Positions 6,316 to 13,752 of a stretch of DNA of 16,371 nucleotides are shown here, in pieces. Source of the DNA: JAFGPF01 sp964500415 (GTDB taxonomy: Bacteria; Chloroflexota; Dehalococcoidia; Dehalococcoidales; RBG-16-60-22); the NCBI GenBank assembly GCA_964500415.1, contig CAZCOB010000048.1, positions 1 to 16,371 of the forward strand, in the 5' to 3' direction. A program made the position numbers and the translations under genes. Numbering within the stretch: the first letter of the stretch is position 1; each line of letters starts with the position of its first letter. The notes under the pieces are model-generated. The model saw nothing but the letters and a program-made list of their open reading frames with translations, was not told the origin of the DNA and did no database searches.

Positions 6316-6777
6316 ATGATTCCAGAGAAGTATGCCAAGTACTATAAAAGCAAACCCGTCATGGACTTTACCAAGCTGTATCCTCAGCTCACATCACCCT
6401 CATACCACATTCACGGACGAGAGTGGAACTCAGGCTACAGGATGGACTGGTTCTGCGTTACGGAGCCGTTCCTGATGATAAATGAACCCCACACTCACGA
6501 TTTTGACCAGTTTCTGGCTTTCCAGAACGCCGATGCCACCAGAGTCAACGAGTTCGACGCCGAAGTCTGGCTCTACCTGGGCCCCGAGGGCGAACAGGAA
6601 AAACTGGTCATTACCGAGACCTGCTTCGTACATGTCCCGGCGGGCATGGTCCATACCCCGCTGGAATTCAAGGAAATCCGCAAACCCATCGTCTTTATGG
6701 ATATCGCCCTGACCACCGAGTACGTACGCAAGCCGGAAGACGAGTCAAAACCGATTACCCGGGAAGGGCAGCATTAA
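6316..6777 (+). CDS. Small cupin-like protein of unknown function
   Basis: A soluble 153-aa protein with one cupin-like core. Motif-1-like EPHTHDFDQFLAF (57-69) offers His59, His61 and Gln65 or Asp64 as metal ligands. Motif-2-like VPAGMVHTPLEF (107-118) offers His113. The central segment EVWLYLGPEGEQEKLVIT (83-100) fits the strands between them. A canonical Glu after the HxH is missing, so the metal site, if any, is not standard. Substrate and reaction are unknown. I start at ATG 6316 rather than the in-frame GTG 6310, because GGAG (6305-6308) is 7 nt from 6316 and overlaps too closely with 6310. It has its own promoter. Downstream lie REP-like repeats, so it is probably a single-gene unit. 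Confidence 0.8.
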   Translation: MIPEKYAKYYKSKPVMDFTKLYPQLTSPSYHIHGREWNSGYRMDWFCVTEPFLMINEPHTHDFDQFLAFQNADATRVNEFDAEVWLYLGPEGEQEKLVITETCFVHVPAGMVHTPLEFKEIRKPIVFMDIALTTEYVRKPEDESKPITREGQH

Positions 6778-6811
6778 CGGACAAATTAACCCGCTTACCC
6801 CTGCCAAACCT

Positions 6812-6838
6812 GTCATTGCGAGCGTAGCGAAGCAATTC
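6812..6838 (+). repeat. REP-like repeat GTCATTGCGAG type, copy A
   Basis: GTCATTGCGAGCGTAGCGAA, then GCAATTC, with ATTGC/GCAAT ends able to pair. The same ends (GTCATTGCGAG and GCGAAGCAAT) recur at 16236-16273 with a different middle. Similar short palindromic repeats are common between genes in many bacteria. Confidence 0.7.
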
Positions 6839-6852
6839 TTATATTGCAACTA

Positions 6853-6879
6853 GTCATTCCCGCCCAGGCGGGAATCCAG
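6853..6879 (+). repeat. REP-like repeat GTCATTCCCGCC type
   Basis: ATTCCCGCC (6856-6864), a 2-nt loop CA and GGCGGGAAT (6867-6875) form a perfect 9-bp hairpin, preceded by GTC and followed by CCAGT. This is a widespread intergenic palindrome type. It lies 14 bp after the previous repeat. Confidence 0.75.
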
Positions 6880-7094
6880 TCAGTGGATGGGTCCGTGCAA
6901 TCCGGCCCGGCCCGGCTATTATGGATTTACTATACCCACCGACCGCCGTCGCCTACTCCCGCACGCCTTTAACTACGGTTACCCGCAAATTTTTAACATT
7001 ATTTTTATGACTGGAGTCATACCGGCATTATACAATATATATATGCTCCTCCAAGCTGGTGGGATACTTATCAACGTCTATGTTACGTGAGAAA

Positions 7095-7694
7095 ATGCCT
7101 GTATTCAAAAGTAAAATAATTATAACCGCCTCTATCGTTATCATCATCTGCATCGTATGGATTGCAGCCCTTAGTGTAGGATTAAACCACGCTAAGCCCT
7201 ACATTATCACCCATGTCAAAGACGTTAGTTCGTTCGTTGTAGAACCCGTCTATATCGAGGTTGAGAAATCGGTGCCGGCGGAACAACCGTTACAGACCAC
7301 CGCAACGATACAGCCGGTGTACGTTGAGACGCAGATTCACGTACCCCTCGAAGTGCCGGTATCGCTGAAGGATTGGGATAGCCCGGAACAGCTTCGTGAG
7401 TTCCTGAAAAACGATGATACCGACCGGAGGATTGTTTTCACTGCGGATAGCCAGGGGCAAATACCTCTGAACGGCCAGTGCGAGGACTTCGCTTTGCAGT
7501 TGAGGGACCGGGCGATGGTCGCAGGCATGTATCTGTCGATTGAAGTCCTCCACCCCAAAGAATACGAAAAGTGGTACGGCCAGACGCCCCGGCCCGACCG
7601 GTACCACGCTATCTGTATGGCACGGATTGACAATGAGTTCTGGTATATAGAACCTACCAACGATAATTGCTGGATGGCTTTATACCTGGACTGA
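7095..7694 (+). CDS. Membrane-anchored transglutaminase-like protein (putative)
   Basis: A 199-aa protein with a short basic N-terminus (MPVFKSK), one hydrophobic segment (about 8-30) and an outside domain. A linker carries two imperfect repeats, EPVYIEVEKSVPAEQPL (50-66) and QPVYVETQIHVPLEVPV (73-89). The C-terminal domain has the transglutaminase-like cysteine pattern: GQCEDFALQLRDRA (127-140) with Cys129, then RYHAICMAR (169-177) with His171, then WYIEPTNDN (183-191) with Glu186 or Asp190. This order of Cys, His and acid is typical of the papain-like transglutaminase core, known as proteases or amidases. The substrate is unknown. Possible starts are ATG 7095 (GTGAG nearby, chosen since it opens the anchor), ATG 7080 and GTG 7059. 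It meets radC tail to tail with 17 bp between the stops. Confidence 0.72.
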   Translation: MPVFKSKIIITASIVIIICIVWIAALSVGLNHAKPYIITHVKDVSSFVVEPVYIEVEKSVPAEQPLQTTATIQPVYVETQIHVPLEVPVSLKDWDSPEQLREFLKNDDTDRRIVFTADSQGQIPLNGQCEDFALQLRDRAMVAGMYLSIEVLHPKEYEKWYGQTPRPDRYHAICMARIDNEFWYIEPTNDNCWMALYLD

Positions 7695-7711
7695 GCGGAG
7701 TCATCGGTAAA

Positions 7712-8431
7712 TCAGAATAATCCGTCTCTCTTCAGGCTGGCGTAGTTCTCCCCGCCGATGATGATATGGTCGAGGACATCTATGCCCACAATCTCCCCTA
7801 CCTCGGCCAGCCGTTTGGTCAACCGTACATCGTCTTCGGATGCCTCGGTATCTCCGGAAGGGTGGTTGTGGACGAAAATCACCGCGGCGGCGCTGGCCGA
7901 TATCGCCTCCTTGAATACCTCCCTGGGATGAACGATACTGCTATCCAGACTGCCCACCGATACTTCCGCTATTCTTATCAACTGGTTCCGGGTATCCAGC
8001 AATAATGCCAGGAAGTACTCCTTCTTCTTCTCCTTCAACCTGCCCTGCACCAGGGCCGCTACATCTTCGGGCGTTTTTACCGTCGCTTTACCCGACGATT
8101 CCGAGTAGCCCTCGACCCGGCTGGCCAGCTCCACCGCCGCCTTTATCTGGGATGCCTTGGCGATGCCGATGCCCCGCACCTTGGCCAGCTCCTCCATCGA
8201 AGCAGTTGTTATCCCCTTAAGCCCCCCGAACTGGCTCAGCAGCCTCTGGGCGGTCACCATTACCGACTCCCCCGCAATCCCCCTCCCCAGTATCAGGGCA
8301 AGGATTTCCTGGGCGGATAAAGCCTCCACCCCCAGCCTCTGCAATCTCTCCCGCGGCCTGTCGGCTACGGGTAAATCGTGAATAGTCATGGAATCATACT
8401 TCGCGTTTTTAACGTTACGCGGCTTTTCCAT
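7712..8431 (-). CDS. radC: RadC family protein (UPF0758), JAB/MPN domain
   Basis: Conserved protein long named RadC, although a DNA-repair role is disputed. The N-terminal part holds the DRPRERL signature and helix-hairpin-helix elements (LAKVRGIGIAKASQIKAAVEL), which fit nucleic acid binding. The C-terminal domain is a JAB/MPN metal site: the Glu in the VHPREVFKEA region and HNHPSGD followed by TEASEDD give the JAMM pattern His-x-His-Pro-x-x-x-x-x-x-x-x-x-Asp-Asp. All metal ligands look intact. Start choice is open. ATG 8431 (MEKPRN) gives 240 aa, GTG 8449 lies upstream, and ATG 8389 (MTIHDLPVADRPRERL) begins right at the conserved region. None has a strong Shine-Dalgarno. TATATT on the minus strand at 8468-8473 is a possible -10. 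It is a single gene, convergent with its left neighbour and divergent from the right one. Confidence 0.93.
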   Translation of the reverse strand: MEKPRNVKNAKYDSMTIHDLPVADRPRERLQRLGVEALSAQEILALILGRGIAGESVMVTAQRLLSQFGGLKGITTASMEELAKVRGIGIAKASQIKAAVELASRVEGYSESSGKATVKTPEDVAALVQGRLKEKKKEYFLALLLDTRNQLIRIAEVSVGSLDSSIVHPREVFKEAISASAAAVIFVHNHPSGDTEASEDDVRLTKRLAEVGEIVGIDVLDHIIIGGENYASLKRDGLF

Positions 8432-8540
8432 ATCAGCCCAGTTTAGCACCGGTAAGGCGGCTCTGGCAATATATCCCCACCGATTTCTGAACTATCGTTT
8501 TATAGTAGTTATCCCTGCCTTCCCCTCCACACCCTCGCTT

Positions 8541-8600
8541 CTTATCTATTACCACCCAGGCCGCCCTCGTCTCATTCTCTGCTTATACCGCAGGTTTTCA
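8541..8600 (+). repeat. Dispersed GC-rich intergenic repeat, copy 3
   Basis: CTTATCTATTACCACCCAGG, then CCGCCCTCGTCTCA, ending in ACCGCAGGTTTT, aligns with the cores at 3238, 12026 and 16159. The long-form extension is absent or reduced to CACGACCCCCC. The right end is 10 bp from the -35 of the promoter at 8611. Confidence 0.7.
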
Positions 8601-8610
8601 CGACCCCCCT

Positions 8611-8639
8611 TTGACACCTCCATATTCCAGTGTTATCAT
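8611..8639 (+). promoter_or_regulatory. Strong extended -10 promoter of the CNNM/CBS operon
   Basis: TTGACA (8611-8616), a 17-bp spacer and TATCAT (8634-8639), with TGT before the -10. This is near consensus. The expected transcript start is around 8646, giving a leader of about 34 nt. Confidence 0.8.
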
Positions 8640-8679
8640 TATTTCATTGGAGTAGCTCTACATAATAAACTAATACCAA

Positions 8680-9987
8680 ATGCCGAATATTGAACTATAT
8701 ATAGTCCTCCTGGTGGTCTGCCTGGTCTTTTCCGCTTTCTTTTCCGGCTCGGAAACGGCCTTCATATCCCTGCAGCGTTTCCGCCTTGAATACCTCGTCA
8801 ACACCAGGGTCAAGGGTGCCAGCGGAGTGGCTAAAATGATTCACCGGCCGGAGCGGTTCCTCTCTACGGTCCTCTTTGGCAATACGCTGGTCAATGCCGC
8901 TGCCGCCGCCCTGGCTACCTCTATCGTCGTTCACCTGGGCAACCAGGCCGGACTAACGCAAGGTACGAGTATCTTCATCGCCACTATCATCCTGACGGTC
9001 GTCCTCCTCATTTTCTGCGAGGTCACCCCCAAGACCGTAGCCGCCCGGCACTCGGAAAAGCTGTCGCTGTTTCTTTACCGCCCCTTGCAGGTAATATCCT
9101 GGATTTTCACCCCCTTTGTCTTCGTCCTCAGCTGGATAGGCTCGGGGTTTACCAGGATTGTCGGCGGCACTCCCGTGCCCCAGTCCATCATCAGCGACGA
9201 GGAAATCCGCACCATGATATCCGTGGGACGCAGGGAAGGCACCGTGGAGGAATCCGAAGCCAGACTGCTTCACAAGGTCTTCGACTTCGGTGACCGCCCC
9301 GTCTATGAGGTCATGGTGCCGCGCCTGGAAGTGTTTGCCCTCCAGCAGGGCTCCACCATCGCCGACTTTATGAAGCTCTACACCGAATCGCCCATTTCCC
9401 GCTTCCTGGTCTACAAGGAAAACATGGATAACGTCGTGGGCGTCCTCTCGGTAAAAGACGTGCTCATGTCTCGCGCCAAAGGTACTATCAGCAATGAGAG
9501 TACTATTGACGACCTGGTCCGCCCGGCTTACTTTACCCCAGAGACCAAACGCATCAACGAGCTCTTCTTCGAGATGCGCGACAACGGTTACCGGATGGCG
9601 GTAATCGTTGACGAATACGGCGGCACGGCGGGGATTGTCAGCCTGAGTCGACTGGTCGAGGAGATTGTCGGGGAGGTCGGCGACGAACTGGCCGGCATTG
9701 AAAAGGACTACGAGATAATTAACGAACACACCTTCCAGATTGACGGCAGTATGCGCACCGATGAAGCCAATAAAGAGATGGAGCTTGACCTGCCGGAAGG
9801 AGAAGACTACGAGACCGTCGCCGGCTTTATCCTCACCCTCCTGGGCCAGATACCCCGGCGCAACGAGCAGCTGCGCTATAAGGGCTCAAAAATAGTCATA
9901 ACCGAAATGAAAGGGCAGAAGATAGAGAAAATCCTGCTCACCCGGGAAAAACGCCTCAAACCCGACCCGGAAGCGGAAAAAGAATGA
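8680..9987 (+). CDS. CNNM/CBS/CorC-type membrane protein (hemolysin-like), first copy
   Basis: A 435-aa member of the family once called hemolysin C, now seen as CNNM-type ion transport or magnesium-homeostasis proteins. The N-terminal CNNM (DUF21) domain spans about 1-190 with the FFSGSETAFISL motif and about four hydrophobic segments. A pair of CBS domains lies at about 205-330 (EVMVPRLEV, NVVGVLSVKDVL, VIVDEYGGTAGIV). The CorC_HlyC domain is at about 345-420 (DGSMRTDEAN, GFILTLLGQIP). It is an inner membrane protein, and nucleotide binding by the CBS pair is family knowledge. The ATG at 8680 has no clear Shine-Dalgarno, and GGAG lies about 28 nt upstream near the expected transcript start. 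A close paralogue begins 4 bp after its stop. Confidence 0.93.
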   Translation: MPNIELYIVLLVVCLVFSAFFSGSETAFISLQRFRLEYLVNTRVKGASGVAKMIHRPERFLSTVLFGNTLVNAAAAALATSIVVHLGNQAGLTQGTSIFIATIILTVVLLIFCEVTPKTVAARHSEKLSLFLYRPLQVISWIFTPFVFVLSWIGSGFTRIVGGTPVPQSIISDEEIRTMISVGRREGTVEESEARLLHKVFDFGDRPVYEVMVPRLEVFALQQGSTIADFMKLYTESPISRFLVYKENMDNVVGVLSVKDVLMSRAKGTISNESTIDDLVRPAYFTPETKRINELFFEMRDNGYRMAVIVDEYGGTAGIVSLSRLVEEIVGEVGDELAGIEKDYEIINEHTFQIDGSMRTDEANKEMELDLPEGEDYETVAGFILTLLGQIPRRNEQLRYKGSKIVITEMKGQKIEKILLTREKRLKPDPEAEKE

Positions 9988-9991
9988 TGCT

Positions 9992-11329
9992 ATGGGCGGA
10001 CAAGAACTGGTCTATCTGATACTGATTATCGTCTTCATTGCGCTGACTGCCTTTTTCTGCAGTTCGGAGACGGCCTTCCTGGCGCTGCAAAAAGTCAGGC
10101 TGGAGCACCTCGTCAGCACTAAAGTCAAAGGTGCCCGGCTGGTGGCCGGAATGATTGAGAAGCCGGAGAAGCTCCTCTCCGTCGTCCTGCTGGGAAATAA
10201 TGTATGCAATACCGCCGTCGCCGCCCTGGTGACCGCGCTGGCGCTCGATATCTGGGGCGAGCAGGGTATTATTATCGCCACTGCGATTGTCACCGTGGTT
10301 ATCCTCATCTTTGCCGAGACCACTCCCAAAACATACGCCGCCCAGCACTCGGAGAAGATTGCGCTGTTGTACATCCGCCCGCTCGGACTGGTCTCCTGGC
10401 TCCTTACGCCGTTCGTCTCCGCATTAAGCTGGATAGCCGCCGGATTCGCCGGTATCTTCGGTGGCGCGCCGCTTCCCAGGTCGCTGGCCAGCCCGGAAGA
10501 AATACGCAACATGATATCCGTAGGGCATAAAGAGGGCACGGTAGAGGAGCACGAAGCCAGGCTACTGCACAAGGTCTTCGAGTTCGGCGACCGTCCCGTC
10601 CACGAGGTCATGGTGCCCCGCCCGGAAGTTATCGCCCTCACCCAGGGCTCCAGGCTGTCCGACTTTCTGGCGCTCTACGCCGAAAATCCCATGTCCCGCT
10701 TTCCGGTCTTTATCGAGAACATGGACAACGTCGTGGGCGTGCTCTCGGTAAAGGACGCCCTCATGGCCCTGGCAAAGGGCACCGCCACCGAGGAGAGTAC
10801 CATCGACGACCTGGTTCGCCCGCCCCATTTCGTCCCCGAGTCCAAGCATATCGACGAGCTCTTTGCCGAAATGCGCGACAGGAACTACCGGATGGCGGTG
10901 GTCGTCGACGAATACGGCGGTACGGCGGGAATCGTCACCCTTACCCGCCTGGTCGAAGAAATCGTCGGCGAAGTCGGCGATGAACTGGCCGGGGTGGAAA
11001 AGGATTACGAGGTAATCAATGAGTACACGTTCCAGATTGACGGCAGCATGCGCATCGACGAAGCCAACGAGGAGATGGAGCTTGACCTGCCGGAAGGGGA
11101 AGACTACGAGACCGTCGCCGGCTTCATCCTCAGCCTGCTGGGCCACATCCCCCGGAGCCACGAGCAGTTGCGCTATAAAGGCCTGAAGATGGTCATTACC
11201 GAAATGAAGGGACTCAAGATTGAGAAAATCCTGCTGACCAATGAGCGCCAGGCTGCCGCGGCGAAGAGAAAGCATGAAAAGAAGCAGGATAAAGCCGGAA
11301 AAAAGAAGGATAAAGACCTTAAATCCTGA
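9992..11329 (+). CDS. CNNM/CBS/CorC-type membrane protein, second tandem copy
   Basis: A 445-aa paralogue of the previous gene with the same domain order: CNNM with FFCSSETAFLAL (about 1-190), CBS pair (about 205-330) and CorC_HlyC (about 345-420). Identity by eye is high across the CBS and C-terminal regions. DELAG, QIDGSM, LDLPEGEDYETVAGFIL and VITEMKG are shared almost word for word. The tail differs: this copy ends in a Lys-rich stretch (about 420-445) that the first copy lacks. The start is 4 bp after the previous stop and has only a weak ribosome site, so coupling is likely. The pair might form a heterodimer, as CBS and CNNM proteins often dimerise, but this is not shown. A 40-bp gap leads to the next gene, probably in the same transcript. 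Confidence 0.93.
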   Translation: MGGQELVYLILIIVFIALTAFFCSSETAFLALQKVRLEHLVSTKVKGARLVAGMIEKPEKLLSVVLLGNNVCNTAVAALVTALALDIWGEQGIIIATAIVTVVILIFAETTPKTYAAQHSEKIALLYIRPLGLVSWLLTPFVSALSWIAAGFAGIFGGAPLPRSLASPEEIRNMISVGHKEGTVEEHEARLLHKVFEFGDRPVHEVMVPRPEVIALTQGSRLSDFLALYAENPMSRFPVFIENMDNVVGVLSVKDALMALAKGTATEESTIDDLVRPPHFVPESKHIDELFAEMRDRNYRMAVVVDEYGGTAGIVTLTRLVEEIVGEVGDELAGVEKDYEVINEYTFQIDGSMRIDEANEEMELDLPEGEDYETVAGFILSLLGHIPRSHEQLRYKGLKMVITEMKGLKIEKILLTNERQAAAAKRKHEKKQDKAGKKKDKDLKS

Positions 11330-11369
11330 GAATCCCCCGCATTAACGATATTTCTACCTGAGGAAGAAT

Positions 11370-12017
11370 ATGCAGCGTCTGCGTATCAGATTCAGCCGGG
11401 GAGAAGAGATAAAGTTCATCTCCCATCTCGATTTAATGCGCCTGTGGCAGCGGGCGCTTAACCGTGCCGGAGTGGCCCTGGCTTACTCGGAAGGATTTAA
11501 TCCTCGCCCCCGTATGTCGCTGGCCGCGCCGCTGGCCTTGGGCGTCACCAGCGAGGCCGAGTTGATGGATATCGTCCTGACGAAATGGTCGTCGCCCCAC
11601 GCCTTCACCGCCGCCGTCGGCCGCCAGCTTCCGCAAGGTATCGTCATTAGCCAGGTATATAACACGCCCCTGACCATGCCGTCGTTGCAGTCCCAGGTCC
11701 GCTTTGCCGAATATATCGTGGCACTGGAAACCGGAAAAGCGCCGGAAGAAATCGAATCGGCCATCGCTGTCCTGCTGGCTAAGGAAAGCCTCCCCTGGCA
11801 GCACCAGCGGGACACCGGACCACGCCGCTACGACCTGCGGACTTTAATCGACGATATCTGGCTCGCCGGTTGCAGTAAAGGACGCTGTACCGTCGGAATG
11901 AGGCTGCGCTCCGACTCCTCCGGCTCGGGGAGGCCGGAACAGGTCGCCGCCGCCCTCGACTTTGAAAAATACCCGTCGTCGATACACCGCACCAGACTCA
12001 TTATCCAGGCGAAGTAA
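11370..12017 (+). CDS. TIGR03936/DUF2344 family protein (radical SAM-associated)
   Basis: A 215-aa protein with the DUF2344 signature at its start (RIRFSRGEEIKFISHLDLMRLWQRAL), then YSEGFNPRPRMSLAAPLALGVTSEAELMD. This family is usually fused to or encoded beside a B12-binding-type radical SAM protein (TIGR03960) and has been linked to RNA or tRNA modification, without a firm function. Here no radical SAM gene is nearby, and the left neighbours are the two CNNM-type genes, so the partner must lie elsewhere. The ATG is supported by AGGAAG upstream. Length is normal for the stand-alone form. The stop is 8 bp before the next intergenic repeat. It is likely the last gene of the operon starting at 8680. 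Confidence 0.88.
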   Translation: MQRLRIRFSRGEEIKFISHLDLMRLWQRALNRAGVALAYSEGFNPRPRMSLAAPLALGVTSEAELMDIVLTKWSSPHAFTAAVGRQLPQGIVISQVYNTPLTMPSLQSQVRFAEYIVALETGKAPEEIESAIAVLLAKESLPWQHQRDTGPRRYDLRTLIDDIWLAGCSKGRCTVGMRLRSDSSGSGRPEQVAAALDFEKYPSSIHRTRLIIQAK

Positions 12018-12025
12018 CTGAGGAA

Positions 12026-12130
12026 TCTTTTCCCACCCAAACCGCCCTGTATCATCGACGGCTTAGCCCGCAAGTTTTTATCCCACCCCCATACGAGGCG
12101 CCCGATAGGGGCGGAACCCCCCGAATATAG
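12026..12130 (+). repeat. Dispersed GC-rich intergenic repeat, copy 2 (long form)
   Basis: The core TTTTCCCACCCAAACCGCCC, then TGTATCATC, ends in CCCGCAAGTTTTTA and aligns with the copies at 3238, 8541 and 16159. The long extension (CCCACCCCCA, GATAGGGG, AACCCCCCGAATA) matches the copy at 3238. It starts 8 bp after a stop codon, whereas the copy at 3238 starts 58 bp after one. The hairpins at 12143 and 12173 and the short motif at 12217-12228 follow. Confidence 0.75.
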
Positions 12131-12142
12131 AACGGGGCATCT

Positions 12143-12163
12143 AAGAGGGGCGCAGCCCCTCTT
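12143..12163 (+). terminator. Hairpin AAGAGGGGC-GCA-GCCCCTCTT
   Basis: A perfect 9-bp stem with a 3-nt loop, 125 bp after the previous stop. It is a possible terminator but has no clean T tract (CCTTATTTCTT follows). It resembles the hairpin after nrdJ (3194-3215). Confidence 0.5.
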
Positions 12164-12172
12164 CCTTATTTC

Positions 12173-12213
12173 TTCCCCCTCTCCTTCACCCTGCCTCGCA
12201 AGGAGAGGGGGAA
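12173..12213 (+). repeat. Perfect 14-bp inverted repeat
   Basis: TTCCCCCTCTCCTT (12173-12186) and AAGGAGAGGGGGAA (12200-12213) pair perfectly with a 13-nt loop. The flanking AAGGGGGTGAGG (12217-12228) recurs at 3419-3430. This may be a separate small palindromic element placed beside the dispersed repeat, or part of a bigger composite. Confidence 0.65.
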
Positions 12214-12277
12214 TACAAGGGGGTGAGGTTAAAAATCCCCGGAGAGGGAATGGAGTGCAGGTTGTAAGCTATAGTAA

Positions 12278-12283
12278 TATAAT
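12278..12283 (+). promoter_or_regulatory. -10 candidate for tilS
   Basis: A perfect TATAAT lies in an AT-rich patch just before tilS, 30 bp from the TTG start. The -35 position (12255-12260, GTGCAG) is poor, so the call rests on the -10 and the position. Confidence 0.4.
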
Positions 12284-12312
12284 AAATATATAACAGAGAA
12301 CGAGAGTAAAAA

Positions 12313-13752
12313 TTGTCAAGAAACAGAGCACAACTAACTCCGGAGCAGAAAGTCCTCCGCTTTATCAAGCAGCACCACCTGTTATCAGGCGGCGAAAAGC
12401 TAATCGTCGCCGTATCCGGGGGGCCGGACTCCGTCTGCCTGCTTTATATACTATCGAAACTGCAAAAAGAGCTGGCTATTGAACTGCACGTCGGCCACCT
12501 CAATCACCGGCTGCGCAGCGCCGAGTCCGATGCCGACGCCGCTTATGTCGCCGCCCTCTCCCGCCGATTCAAAATTCCCGCCACTATAGAATCGATTGAT
12601 GTTAAAACCTACCGCTCGCAGCACCATCTCTCCCTGGAAGAGGCGGCGCGTGAAGTACGCTACTCCTTTCTGGCACAGGTCACCGCCGCCGTCGGGGCGG
12701 CGCGGGTGGCGGTGGGGCATACCGCCGACGACCATGTCGAGACCATCCTCATGCACCTGCTCCGCGGCAGCGGCACGCGGGGACTGCGGGGTCTTCTACC
12801 CATCAGTCGCTGGCAGTCTGCCGGTAACGACCTCGTTGTTATCAGGCCGCTGCTCGAGTTGACCCGCCGGGAAACGACCGCCTGTTGCCGCCGCCACCAC
12901 TTAAATCCCCGCACCGACGCCTCCAACCTTTCGACGGAGCCGTTCCGCAATAGAATCCGCCATCAACTTCTGCCCGAGCTTCGTAGATATAATCCGCGAG
13001 TGGAAGAGTCCCTGCTCCGTACGGCGCGTATCGCCGCCGCCGATTTAGATTTCATCGATAAAGAGGTTGCCGGACTCTGGGATAAAGTGGCGCGCGTAGA
13101 AAAAAATTCGGTCGTTATCAACAAGCAGAAATTTTCAGCCCTGCCCCCCGCCCTGAAACGCTACCTGCTGCGTGCCGCTATCGAGTCGCTGCTGGGCAAC
13201 CTGAAAGACATCGAAGCCGGCCACATCGAAGGTATCATCGAGGCCCTGGATAAACCGGCCGGGAAGGTAATCGGCCTGCCCGACGGACTTAAATTCTGCA
13301 TCGAGTATGACAGCTACGTGCTGTCTTCCGACCCCGCGTCTCTGTGCCCCTTCCCCCCTCTGGAAAAAGAGACCGGACTGAATATCCCCGGCCGGACCGT
13401 TATTCCCGGCTGGAACGTAGAGGCCGCGGTGCTGCCTTCTTCGAGGACCGGAGAGGCAGGCGCGAACGCCGCCGACTTTACCGCCTGGTTCGATTTTAAC
13501 GCCACCGGGGCCAAACTGACCGTCCGCCGCCGCCGCCCCGGCGACCGCTTTCAGCCGCTGGGCATGACCCTGCCCAAGAAGCTCAACGAGTTCATGATCG
13601 ACGCCCGTATTCCCCGGGCGTGGCGATGCTGCATCCCTGTCGTTTGCTCACCGGGTCGGATTCTCTGGGTTGTCGGTTTCCGCATCGATGAACGAGTGAA
13701 GGTCACGGACGATACCAGGCAGGCCCTCCGCCTGGAATTCACCCGCCGCTAA
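12313..13752 (+). CDS. tilS: tRNA(Ile)-lysidine synthase TilS
   Basis: Attaches lysine to C34 of the tRNA-Ile2 CAU anticodon, so that it reads AUA instead of AUG. This is an ATP-using, essential reaction in most bacteria. The 479-aa protein has the N-type PP-loop SGGPDS (35-40), then HLNHRLRSAESDAD and VGHTADDHVETILMHLLRGSGTRGLRG, both hallmarks of the family. The middle TilS domain follows, and the C-terminal domain carries LTVRRRRPGDRFQPLGM and KKLNEFMIDARIPRAWR. Length fits the full form. The start is TTG at 12313, chosen because no ATG lies before the conserved KVLRFIKQHHLL stretch. GAGAG (12302-12306) is a modest ribosome site. Its stop overlaps the end of the convergent gene on the minus strand. 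The upstream gap is repeat-rich. Confidence 0.95.
   Translation: MSRNRAQLTPEQKVLRFIKQHHLLSGGEKLIVAVSGGPDSVCLLYILSKLQKELAIELHVGHLNHRLRSAESDADAAYVAALSRRFKIPATIESIDVKTYRSQHHLSLEEAAREVRYSFLAQVTAAVGAARVAVGHTADDHVETILMHLLRGSGTRGLRGLLPISRWQSAGNDLVVIRPLLELTRRETTACCRRHHLNPRTDASNLSTEPFRNRIRHQLLPELRRYNPRVEESLLRTARIAAADLDFIDKEVAGLWDKVARVEKNSVVINKQKFSALPPALKRYLLRAAIESLLGNLKDIEAGHIEGIIEALDKPAGKVIGLPDGLKFCIEYDSYVLSSDPASLCPFPPLEKETGLNIPGRTVIPGWNVEAAVLPSSRTGEAGANAADFTAWFDFNATGAKLTVRRRRPGDRFQPLGMTLPKKLNEFMIDARIPRAWRCCIPVVCSPGRILWVVGFRIDERVKVTDDTRQALRLEFTRR

Larger units (their letters stand above)
6778..7094. other. 317-bp stretch without a convincing gene
   Basis: The left half holds two REP-like repeats (6812 and 6853). 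The right half becomes AT-rich before the next gene and holds a perfect dyad, ATGACT-GG-AGTCAT (7007-7020), which may be an operator. AT-rich stretches (TTATAC at 7028-7033) could form a -10, but no convincing -35 is present. A short open frame spans 6887-7090. It lacks a ribosome site and starts near the repeats, so I do not call it. Confidence 0.6.

Noticed and set aside
6887..7090. 67-codon open frame between the REP-like repeats and the next gene
   Set aside because: No ribosome site, starts next to repeats, no recognisable pattern.
8953..9729. Open frame on the minus strand opposite the first CNNM gene (and a like one at 10562-11275)
   Set aside because: Both mirror the two paralogues, and their similarity to each other only reflects the duplicated sense genes.
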